From assembly GCA_949987705.1 (NCBI GenBank), contig OX465282.1, positions 94,042,070 to 94,106,069 of the forward strand: a stretch of DNA of 64,000 nt, written 5' to 3'. Every line of letters begins with the position of its first letter. The first letter of the stretch is position 1. Shown here piece by piece: positions 54,810-64,000 of the stretch. The translations under genes and the position numbers were made by a program. Source of the stretch: Thereva unica (lineage: Eukaryota; Arthropoda; Insecta; Diptera; Therevidae). A model generated the notes under the pieces. The model was not told the origin of the DNA and did no database searches. It saw only the letters and a list, made by a program, of their open reading frames with translations.

Positions 54810-56365
54810 TTTGTCGGCTTTTAAAACCCGGTTTCCAAACCCGGTTTTTTAAAGAAATTTATGTAATTTGAAATCTGGGTTTCCAGGTAAGAAATCGGGT
54901 TTAAATTTATACATTACACTTCTGCTATTTGCTACCTAGAAATACATTTTTAAGCTATCCGGACAGACATTATCAAAATTATATAATGATTATTCTACAG
55001 AAGATAACTGAGATGTTACAAAAAGTCACGAAGAAGAAAATCAAGACGAAGAAGAAGATAATCAATAGATCTATTGCATCAGTCATTAAGTTCGTTGGAT
55101 GGCTTACAGGAGGCGACACTATTGATCGGAATCGTACCTTAAGTAGTCCTAATTTGTAAACATATGCCGATTTAACTTTGCACTTGCGATTTTATTTAAT
55201 ATTATTTTATTAAATTCTAAGTTCAATCAATTTTTTTTTATTTTTGTTCGGTGGAAGGTGAAATGCTACAGGCTCCTGTATGCCGGTTGTGTGGGACTCG
55301 AACCCACTAAAACACCTCCTGGTCTTCCACTCTCTCCGCATGACTCGCTTTTTAGCATAACGTTTCGACAATGGATCAGATTTTATCTAGCTGCTAATAC
55401 TCCTGGGTTTTCAGTGCCTTTCCTTCTTTCCTTCAGCTTCATCCAGCCCCAACTTCCCGGCTTTCAGCGTACCTTCCACTTTCCTCCACCCATCATATTT
55501 CCTGATCATGCCTCCTAGGATGTTTTTTGGTGGCAGTGGCGCCTCAGATATTGGTTGTTGTTCAGCTTTATATTCGCCGAATATCACATAATAAAAGAAG
55601 ACGTGCTCCTAATCCTGGATACCTGGATATGCCGGGCACAAGGGTGAGTCATCGTGCCTGAAATGATGGAGGTATTTACTAAATCCTGCGCAGTGAAAGT
55701 CCCAAATCCCCCCTACGAAAGTAGATTCATGCCACTCCATTCGTTTAAAAACCCGCTAATTTATATTATCAATCACAATTCAATATTACTCTCACTGCAA
55801 CTTTTGTCGTGGTCAGATGCTATGGGGGAGTGTCATTGCCCGTAAACGAATTTCGAAGATGAAATTACAATGCACGAGGGCTTGTATTTTATCCAAACAG
55901 GAAATATTAATGTATATGGAATTCTCATTTTTCCGCATGTGTTTAAAATTCCAAATAGTTTTAGTGTACCCTATATCAATCACGCCGTATCGTTAGATTT
56001 GTTCCTGTATGCGCAGAACTCACTGAGGGAGCTTTGTCTGTATGTGGTCTATTTTAATTGCTTTCGGTTCTTCAAGTTCTTCAATATGCAGTTGGTGAGT
56101 TCGCTATGGATAAGGCGTTAAGAGCAATCTTGTTTTTTAATTAGTCATCGTACGAACTTATTGAGTGATTATGAACCTACGAATAAATGTATGTACCTTA
56201 TTTGTTTTTTTAAGTGATACATAAAAAATTAAACCTTTGTAGTTGTCAATATGTCTTGCTTTTTATCTGTAAAATTTCGAAACTGGTTTAAACCGGTTTA
56301 ATTGAAAAGTTAACATTCGAAAGCCGGTTTTTTAAAAAGTCGGGTTTTGTATAAATCCTACTACT
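54810..56365. other. Possible DNA element with degenerate inverted ends
   Basis: The left end carries AAAACCCGGTTT and AAACCCGGTTTTTTAAAG (about 54828-54853). The right end, inverted, carries AAAACCCGACTTTTTAAAAA and ACCGGCTTTC (about 56318-56350) after TAGGATTTATAC. The ends are similar but not identical, and no target duplication was found. A lysine-rich 76-codon plus-strand frame (54929-55159) lies inside but is not recognisable. Weak call. Confidence 0.3.
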
Positions 56366-57816
56366 CTCCATTGGAGTTCAGGGACTAGCCTAAGTTGAAT
56401 AAGATTATCTTTATCAAGATTTGTGTACAAATTTGTTAGATAAAAATCCTATTATTATTATGTAAACAAATCAAAAATTCTTTCAACTATTTCAATTTCT
56501 ATTTAAATCATGCAAAAGCATAACATTACAAAAATAAAGTAATATGCCCCCTGGTAATTTTAAATGCTCTCGAATATTTTGTAAGGGGTGAAAGTCAACG
56601 AAAAAAAAAAATTTTTTTCAATTTATTCTTGATGTCATTTAAAACTTTTAAATTGACATCTTTTCAATGGACTTTGAGCATTTTCTCTTCATACTATTTC
56701 GAAAAAAACAACAACACTTTCAAAAGTGCTTGTTATTTTTCGTTAGTCACTTCTTTCTATATCTCGAAACCACTCACTTAGCGTTTGGAATACAACAAAA
56801 AAAAGTGAAAAGTTTTTGGGACTTCTCCTCTAAGTGAAACGCAAATAAAAGCAAACAACGAAAATGTACAAAAAAAAAAAAATCAAAAACGGAAAAAATG
56901 AAATACGCAAAGGTTTTCACTTTTCACTGGGATAAGTGGAAAGGGAACAGAGTTTTTTTGCAAGCATTTCGAAACCAAAGTAAAATCAGAGAGCAAAGAA
57001 AATCCTGGAAAATTTTGATGATGGAAAGGGGAAAGAAGAAAAAAGGAATTAAATAAAAGAAATTGGAAAAAAAGTAGGAAAAATCAACGCCTGTTTTGGT
57101 AGTGTTACCTATGCCCACCCGCACACTAACTGAATACAAATATAACGTATATATGTATAGTGAGTATATCCTTCCTGTGCTACTGCTATGGACGTCCTGT
57201 ATTTTGATGAAAATTGAGGAAAATCTGTTGCCACACAACAAAACCAAGTGGAACGAAGAACGAAGAACGTGGAACGAGGCTGTGAATGAAAGCCATTAAA
57301 CGAATTAATATTTACTTAGGACTTAAGGACGGCCCCTGCGGATAAAGTAATGAAATAAATGTCGCTAGTCTCCGTGGATATCCTTATTATGTATATGACG
57401 CGTACTTTGAGGGTTTTGGGCAACTTAATAAATGTTTAATTAAAACATCTTTTTTCGCTTTTTAAAGAGGTGTTTTCGGCGTATTAATTATGGTAGTTAT
57501 CCTGGAATAATAAATGAACCAAGAAGGACATCCTTATTTAGTTGGGTAATTTTTATCTGACACTGACGTTTAACGGAATTTTTGTTGAAAATTTTGATAT
57601 ATTTTTCATTGATAGTTAAAATTTATTTTGTGATAAATAAAATTTGTATAGTTCCCGAAAATTCAATTTTCATCTTTCATGTGTGAGAAGCCATCGGAAA
57701 TCGAATGTTTTCTTGTAGATATACCTAAGCCCAAAAAATTCCCGGAGAGAAAATATCTCAGCGATTGGAAGTCGATAAGAGGCCGAAGAAGTCAGAAAGA
57801 ATGGCTACGACTAGAC
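56366..57816. other. Unassigned AT-rich DNA
   Basis: Nothing recognisable; purine-rich A-runs around 56590-57080 produce featureless frames. Confidence 0.45.
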
Positions 57817-57819
57817 TAA

Positions 57820-57978
57820 AGGCCCCCATACACGGTCAAATTGAATGTACATCGAAGGGCGGATGTACAACCAAAACTATCGATTGTGGGCCGGTCGGCC
57901 GATCAAAATATATATGTTCGGCTTATGGGTTTGATGAAAATCTGGTTGTACATCCAATTTGACCGTGTATGGGGGCCT
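57820..57978. mobile_element. 159-bp MITE with TAA duplication
   Basis: Inverted ends start AGGCCCCCATACACGGTCAA and extend over about 32 bp with one mismatch. TAA is duplicated at 57817-57819 and 57979-57981. The interior is nearly all terminal repeat plus a short loop. The TWA target and G+C-rich ends fit PIF/Harbinger-derived MITEs. Confidence 0.9.
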
Positions 57979-57981
57979 TAA

Positions 57982-58391
57982 GATATAATCGGTGGTATTA
58001 GAAGTGGTATTGATATTAATTACTGAGCTCTCTGTGTTTATTTTATTTGGAGGTGAAGGTGACATATTGTTAAGTACTACCAAATAACTAGAGCTTAGAG
58101 CGAGACTTTCTTTTTTGATCATTCGTCTGTGATTGCAATAACTGGCAGGCTCTAATCGAAAGAAAATTGAGAGAGACCAAAAGGAGGCGATGCCAGACAG
58201 TTTTGATCTAAGTACACCAACAAGAGCTCCCTGAATTCGTAAATCTAATTAATGCACGCTGAGCTATCGGTAAAGGAAGAGTGGGAAAGTAGGCAAAAAT
58301 CTGTGGCAAGTGATAACTAGGTGAAAAAGTGGAATATCGATAGACACTTTCTGAAGGTGGGAATCGAAACCCTAGACTTAAAAATGGGCCT
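57982..58391. other. Spacer between two related MITEs
   Basis: Nothing recognisable. Confidence 0.45.
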
Positions 58392-58466
58392 TAAGGCCCC
58401 CATCTACGATCAAGCATGCGTGACTTTTAAGGCTGACTGACATGCATGCGTAGTGTATGGGCTTGC
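58392..58466. mobile_element. Short MITE-like relative of 57820-57978
   Basis: Starts AAGGCCCCCATCTACGATCA, like the neighbouring MITE, and ends with an imperfect inverse (CATGCGTAGTGTATGGGCTT). The core has inverted GCATGCGTGAC and GACATGCATGCG motifs. Boundaries and target duplication are uncertain. Confidence 0.4.
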
Positions 58467-59693
58467 AGCATGGAGGGGCATGCATACATGACGGAAATCA
58501 AAAATGTTTGAAATCCTGTGGGCGGAGCTAAGTGAATAACAGCATGAAGGACAGTGGATGATGTTGCTGTCAATCATTTCGTCATTCCGACTGTGAATTT
58601 CGGAGTGAGTAGGTGAAATCGGAGCAAAATCAACTTGCAAAATAAAAAAAAGGCGAGCTCCGTGAACGTGACGTGTGTTGCGTCTTTTCCCGTGCGTTCT
58701 TATGGGAGAAAAAGAAAATATCACAGTAAAAGTCGTGTAGCTAAGCCAAATGGTTAGACGGCTATAAGAAATATGAAAGAAAAAGGGAAAGCATTTTGAT
58801 ATAATCGAAGAGTTAAACGCTGCATCCATGTCAAGACGTCCAGTACAATGTAATCCTGTAATGTTGTATTCCTTTATTTAATTTAATTTTGACTGGCCGA
58901 TGAAATTTCAATTAACATTTCTTTTTTTCCATATTTTGCCGAATATGATTTCTTACAAACAATTAGCAAATTGCTTGCCGTGCGTTAGACAACTTTTGAG
59001 CTATAAACTACAGCACCCGAAATATAATTTTTGGATTTCCTAGTTAATATGCTTCCTTGGCGGAAGTTAGTGTCACGACTTGGTGTCACCTTTAATGTAG
59101 ACAAGTCTTTTAGCTCAGAATAATTGTAATAATTAACTGGAATTGTGAAAAAACACAAGTAGTAACGCTATGGGTTATCAGCACAGTGAAGTCATCAATT
59201 GTTGTCTTGGCTGTGGATGTGGTCTCGATTGTTAGTGAGTGCCACCTGCGTGTGAGATTAAGTGAACATCGATGTGCCTTGGATGAACTTGGGGAATAAG
59301 GTTGAACTTCCAGGTGCCTTGAATGAGCTTTAGCGCTGGATGAGCTTTATAACTTTGCTCCGCCTTGGCTGAGCTTGAGTTGAACTTTGCTGTGCCTCGT
59401 ATGGCTTGCGAAGTGAGGGATCGAATCTGCAATTTTGAACTTCGCTGTTGAGCGGAATCTTGCTGATCCGTGCTTCGATTCATTAATTTGAGTTTTAGTT
59501 TGAGTCTCAGCCTTTGCAATATCAAACTGGAAGACCTGGTAGACCATATCATGGGACCTGATTCCGCAGCATCCTAAAATCACCCAATTTTTTAATGCTG
59601 TACTAAACATATTTGTTTTGTTTCAAATTGTACAATTAAGAATATAAGTACCTTTAAAACTGAAGACTTCAAATTTACTATGTATGGACTGGG
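58467..59693. other. Unassigned DNA
   Basis: No recognisable gene. The 139-codon minus-strand frame at 58410-58829 overlaps the short MITE and has no family features. The 106- and 87-codon frames near 59232-59610 lie in a stretch of repeated GAGCTT/TGAACTT motifs. Confidence 0.4.
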
Positions 59694-59794
59694 CTGGGAG
59701 ATCATGGACGAAGCTGAGAGCTGTCGCACAAAGCAGAGTCCTCTCGAGAGCAACTGTTTCCGCCCTATATCCCATGAGGGATTAAAGGGGAGTA
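59694..59794 (+). mobile_element. LINE-B extreme 3' fragment
   Basis: Matches about 41098-41198 of LINE-B: CTGGGAGATC, GCTGAGAGCTGTCGC, GCAACTGTTTCCGCCCTAT and CCCATGAGGGATTAAAGG. It covers the last 30 or so codons and stop. The usual (GAT)n or (AAG)n tail is not preserved. Confidence 0.88.
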
Positions 59795-61080
59795 AGTGTG
59801 GCACTAGTCAAAGCTTGGTATTAATTTTTTTTTAATTTCAACCAGCAAGTTAAAACCCTGACAAAGAATATGTTGGATGTTCACTCAACAAATTAAAAAG
59901 TGAAAGAAGATATTTAATGCTATAGTGGTGAATTATTATTTTTTTAACTTCCAATGATAATCGAAAGCATATCAATACATATCCAGGATAATTTTGCGGG
60001 CGGATACGTTGTTGTTTGCGTTTTATAAGCAAATTAGATGTATTGATGATTAGCGCAATTTAATGTAGATAAGTTTAATGCAAGAAATTAAGTAAACATT
60101 GCATGCAAAGTTTAAATGATCATCAAGCTATCAAAAAAATGTGGGATAACAGCTCCAGTTTTGCCCAGGTTCCACTTTCCGTGAGTCTCCTTCAATCGTA
60201 CATCAAACAAAGGAGTTTAACCATTGTTGGAGTAAAAAATAGGATTCGTCAGACCCGGATGATCCTAAGGCTACTTTCAGACGGTGGTTTTTCCCCGTAT
60301 ACCGTATACGAGAATTTATCGAATAGAACAGTGGCAATGATAATTACATGCACACTTTGACGGCATTTGTCTCCGCCATATATGATGAAAACTATTGGCT
60401 GCCGCCGGCACTTTTTACAAATTTAAAAATAATTAATGAGGGCGAGATAATTATTATTTAATAGATGAAAATGCGTGCTATATCAGCGTCTTTTCGGTCA
60501 GTAGCAGAGTGGTTATTCACGACTCAATTCTTCGTCATTGTTAAGCCAAAGAGCGGATCGAAGTGTAGTTTACGGTTAATTGAATCAATGCATTGAGCCG
60601 TGAGTCCATCACCTTTGCTAATTATTTTCTGTTCCTGGTTGAGCTCGAGCAGTCGTCAGACAGACAGACAGTTCTATATTTAATGCATTTAAATTTAGTT
60701 GACACACTGTGAACTTAGGTCCAAGAAATGATAATGCGAGTTTTTTTTTTTTTTTGATTCGGAATAACCAATAATATCAAAAATTCCGACTAAATAAATG
60801 CAATTGTCAGCATATTACAGTCACATAAATGTTACCCCGGCCGAAAACGGCCAGCAAATTGAAGTCACACAAATGTGATCCAGCCGTCAAAGTGACCCCG
60901 AATCTCGTATTGGTGAAATTTGTTTTCTCGTATAGCATACGAACTTGTCACTAACCCAAACAAACTTCGATAAATCTCGAATGTCCTTGATCGAATACGT
61001 GATAAAGTAGCGTTTAGTTTAATATTGCGTCGTTCACATGAACCAAATTTTCTCGAATCTCGAACGAGTTTGTACTAGGC
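59795..61080. other. Unassigned DNA
   Basis: No gene recognised. Short (CAGA)n near 60658-60672 and a T-run at 60740-60756. An 85-codon plus-strand frame (60103-60360) lacks features. Confidence 0.45.
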
Positions 61081-61083
61081 TTA

Positions 61084-61290
61084 AGTCGGCTCTACACGAT
61101 GCTATGAACACCCTCCAACGTTGGACGCTTGATGGTAGCACGCATCGTGTGGTCGATGCTCGAACTACGAGTGTCCAATGTTAAGCGTCCAACATTGGTG
61201 TTGGGACATGTTCGGGCTGTTGTCGGTATTGAATCACACGTTGGAAACCAACGTTCGCACGAACGCTCGCCGCATCGTGTAGAGCCGGCT
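61084..61290. mobile_element. 207-bp MITE with TTA duplication
   Basis: Inverted ends AGTCGGCTCTACACGATGC and AGCCGGCTCTACACGATGC (right end inverted) differ at one base. TTA is duplicated at 61081-61083 and 61291-61293. The interior repeats variants of the palindrome CCAACGTTGG at least five times. It is non-coding and fits a PIF/Harbinger-type MITE. Confidence 0.9.
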
Positions 61291-61293
61291 TTA

Positions 61294-62074
61294 GACCAAT
61301 TAATCTATAACAGCCCAAGTAATTTTAGCATTAATTTCCAACAGGAAACAAAAAAATGTGGTCATATACATAGGAAAAACATTCTAAAGACGATAGCGTT
61401 TTTATTTGTTAAATTTGAAATGGCGATCCTAACCTAAAAAAATCCGGGAAAGTGAAAAAAAAAAAAAAAGGTTTTTAGCGAATAAAATAAAAACGTGAGC
61501 TCTGGTCGAAAAAAAATAAAATAATAAAATTGTAGCTACTCAAATTATCTTTCGATTGATGTATATTGAGTTATAGGCTAAGGCACAGAACATAGAATAC
61601 ACCGTTTAATATCGGTTTTTTTTATCAACTTTTGCTTAACGCACTCTTACATATTTGTTCTTTGGTAAGAATATTGCCTGCTACTAGCTGAAAAAAAAAC
61701 GGTTTTATTTTTGTTGCGAGATATTGAACAGTTTCCTTGAAATTTCGCTTTTTGTAAAAAGACATTCTTCTAAAAGTATTCTCTTGGTTCGTGGATTGTT
61801 TTAGAGCAACGTTCAAGAGCTTCACGTTCGAAAGTTTTACTATCACGAGTAATAAAAAGTATATTTAAAAATGATCCAATGGTCAATATGACTCCCAACA
61901 ACATATTAATACCGAAAAAACAGAGGTTTAATTGAAAAAACGAACTTTTCGAGTGTGGAACTAGGATTTATGATCCGGAAGGTAGCAACCTGAAAAGGGA
62001 CTTTTATAGAAATGAATAATCTCTGGTAGTAAATTTATAACCTACAGAAATCCATTCTCTATGGGTGTGGACCT
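61294..62074. other. Unassigned AT-rich DNA
   Basis: Nothing recognisable; several A-runs. Confidence 0.45.
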
Positions 62075-62150
62075 AAGGGCGTCGCCAAGGGGGGGGGGGG
62101 CAAGTAGGGGCAGCTGCCCCTCCCTAGAAAATTGAAAAAATCTAAGGGCT
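62075..62150. mobile_element. Possible hAT element end
   Basis: A G12 run (62089-62100) in the setting GGGCGTCGCCAAGG...CAAGTAGGGGCAGCTGCCCC resembles the G/C-rich termini of some hAT families. Only one end is seen. Confidence 0.35.
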
Positions 62151-62164
62151 CTAGACTATAAGGG

Positions 62165-62226
62165 TGAGCTGAGAGGGCAAGTCTTGTGTTGTGCGGGAGA
62201 AATGTTGCCGTGGAAGCATGAAGTTA
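62165..62226 (-). pseudogene. Jockey-like LINE fragment copy 2, 3' piece
   Basis: Aligns with about 50766-50826 of copy 1 (TGTTG-GGG---A-ATTGCCGTGGA-GCA). It stops at the TTA target of the MITE at 62227. The reading frame is broken. Confidence 0.65.
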
Positions 62227-62557
62227 TGCTGTAAACATACTAAGGGCGACGGCGACGGTGCACACAAATTAAAAAGCACACACAAGAATAATCATCTTCG
62301 ACATCCGAATGCTACACACGCGCATAGGAACATACGAGAATAGCAACACAATCCCATGTCACACCGCCCAGGCAACTTTGAGGGGCGACGGCTACGAAAT
62401 AGAACTTGGATTGATTGAGTCGCCACTCTCGGCGACCTCGTCGTCGAGTGGTCTGCATATTGTGCTGCACCCTTCATACTCATAGAAAAGCTGTGTGTTC
62501 TATTCGTTTTTGCCAGTCGCTGTGGAAACTATTTTCGCCCTTAGTATGTTTACAGCA
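62227..62557. mobile_element. 331-bp MITE with TTA duplication
   Basis: Perfect 22-bp inverted ends starting TGCTGTAAACATACTAAGGG (62227-62248 and 62536-62557) with TTA duplicated at 62224-62226 and 62558-62560. Interior has repeated CGACG and GTCGCC motifs and no coding capacity. It interrupts a Jockey-like LINE fragment that exists uninterrupted at 50.8 kb, which proves insertion. Confidence 0.92.
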
Positions 62558-62560
62558 TTA

Positions 62561-62830
62561 CTTATTTCAGTGGAGCAGTCGTTGTGGTAAAAACGGTAAA
62601 ATTTTATAAGAGCTGCTATATTCCTACGGTGGCTTAATGAGTCAATTGAAAAGCAAATGGCGCTTTAGCCAATAAGTTTGAGAGCGCGGATTTGCACCTT
62701 GATCAGCCAAGCTAAGGGGATTCTTGGGGCCCCCGCCCAAATATACGAGTTGTATTCGAGGCGGGGACGAATCATAGTTCTTGAGGCCCCAATCAAGAAT
62801 TAGTTCGATGTCCTTGTTGATTGAATTGGA
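62561..62830 (-). pseudogene. Jockey-like LINE fragment copy 2, main piece
   Basis: Aligns with about 50845-51035 of copy 1: AAAATTTT then GCTGCTA-ATTCCTACGGTGGCT, TTTGCACCTT-ATC, GGGGC-CCGCCC and GAGTT-TATTCGAG. On the minus strand it covers the RPLLEYNS---W to LD-VQKRA region with stops. Older and more decayed than copy 1. Confidence 0.78.
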
Positions 62831-64000
62831 CATGAGTTTACGATAATGCAGACAAACATGTGTTTACAATAATGCAGACATCTACAGTATCGAAGCCGTA
62901 GGAGTAACGTATAGTACTGTCGTCGACAAAGCTGTGGAGGGAGTTGGCGGATATTGCTGAAAAAAAGATCCAATCATTTAGTTTAGTTATTACCTAAATT
63001 ACACCCGGCGCATTGCACATCATATTTCGCTCAATCTCTTGCCCCCTTCTGGATCATTGGCTGCCGACGCCCTTGTGAGGGCCTTTTTGATTCTGGGGAA
63101 ACCATTCGATGACGAGTGGATTAGTGAACCTCCACTTGGTAGAGAAGTCTTCCTTAGAGAGGTTCGGGGATGAATCAAGTTGCTAACGGGCTCTGAATTG
63201 ACGACACCGGGACAGAATTTCGGCTCTGTACTTATACTGCGGAAGCGGTTGAAGCAGAAAAGGAAGAGGCTGTAAGTAGTAGCTGAAGATTTCCTCATCT
63301 GTGTTGATTAATAGCGAGTTCGGACCAATCAGTACAGCTAAGTCCACTTTGGAGAAGCCAGGACCAGCCAGCGACCATAAGTGAAAGTTTTTGCTATCTA
63401 ATAGTGCGAGTTGATTGTAAGGAAGTGGATAGAGCTGGCAACTGTAAATCAGGAGGCACCCTTACTCAGAGTAGAAATTGGAATTGGATAAGCGCGATAG
63501 CTCGGCGAGCCGAAAACAAGCCTAACGATAAGAAATAGAGCCACTCGTACCATCCAGGCAGGTGCCTTGCAAGAAAACTTCCAAATGGTGGGTCGCTTAT
63601 AGTCAAGTATAATGATGTGACCAGCATAAGCCAGTTCGGCTTGTCTCGTTAAATCCATATAAATAACTCTTTAATTATTAATTAAGGTTACGTTATAAAG
63701 TAGGATAACAAAAATTCGATGGATTAATAAAACAAGATTTGTCCTCTGAGCTTTGGACTTACACAAAAACTAATGGACACAATCTTAGTAAAATGATTCA
63801 TTGTCATTGTGAGAGTCTTAGAAATTCGGAAAATAACAGTCATACCAACGCATGGTTATATTGGCTTATGGCGGGCGAATCACGGCCGCTTGGCTTTTTA
63901 ACGGGGATATGACGGCCGTAGAATTTGCACCCATTTTTAAGCTGTGCACACGGGCATTCCACGGGCAAATTTAAGCCAAAAAAGAATCTGCACCAAATGC
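62831..64000. other. Unassigned DNA to right edge
   Basis: No recognisable gene. The 92-codon frame at 63020-63298 and the 69-codon frame at 63449-63658 (both minus) lack family features. Confidence 0.45.

Noticed and set aside
55284..55306. tRNA T-arm-like GTGGGTTCGAGTCCCAC on the minus strand
   Set aside because: The T stem-loop is good but no matching acceptor, D-arm or anticodon arm could be folded upstream.
58410..58829. 139-codon minus-strand open frame
   Set aside because: It overlaps the short MITE, is rich in His/Ser/Thr and shows no recognisable domain.

Overview
The window is AT-rich, repeat-dominated eukaryotic DNA, most likely from an insect or other arthropod. The evidence is the mix of residents: mariner, Tc1 and other IS630-type transposases, hAT fragments, RTE-like, I/LOA-like and Jockey-like non-LTR retrotransposons (LINEs), and many short inverted-repeat elements (MITEs) with clean target-site duplications (TSDs). 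I found no host protein gene I can name, no rRNA or tRNA, no CRISPR array and no bacterial operon. The only host-like coding hint is a 36-codon stretch behind a splice-acceptor-like site at 19708-19818, inside a very AT-rich block.

Layout. 1-9 kb: sparse LINE debris, a 470-bp hAT-type non-autonomous element (5732-6201), a hAT transposase remnant, and unassigned DNA. 9-17 kb: a 5'-truncated RTE-like LINE (LINE-C) inside a satellite-like repeat, a mariner pseudogene, a short LINE-D insertion with a 12-bp TSD, then a full-length 3.2-kb LINE-A (13560-16764, minus strand) with a 13-bp TSD and a 993-codon open frame. 17-21 kb: low-complexity AT-rich DNA. 21-24.5 kb: a 935-bp inverted-repeat element, then a heavily nested patch (an interrupted second hAT-type element, LINE-A pieces, a LINE-B piece with TSD). 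26.8-29.3 kb: chained LINE and IS630 transposase fragments. 32.2-34.4 kb: a 5'-truncated LINE of LOA/I type, with reverse transcriptase (RT) plus RNase H open and a 13-bp TSD. 36.1-42.5 kb: a Tc1 transposon whose transposase is split by a LINE-B insertion; that LINE carries an apparently exact 1,369-bp internal tandem duplication. 42.5-43.7 kb: a second IS630-type pseudogene, itself split by a MITE. 43.7-64 kb: mostly unassigned DNA with a foldback element, a second copy of the satellite-like repeat, two Jockey-like 3' fragments (one split by a MITE), a hAT-type element, and MITEs at 57.8 and 61.1 kb.

How the parts relate. LINE-A and LINE-B each encode an AP-type endonuclease followed by reverse transcriptase in one frame; the many short pieces are 5'-truncated or decayed relatives. 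The nesting gives a relative age order: Tc1 before LINE-B before the 1,369-bp duplication; hAT-type element before its 870-bp insert; Jockey-like fragment before the 331-bp MITE. Several MITEs carry TTA or TAA duplications typical of PIF/Harbinger elements, but no Harbinger transposase was seen, so any enzyme would have to act from elsewhere. Clade names were assigned by eye from motifs and are tentative.
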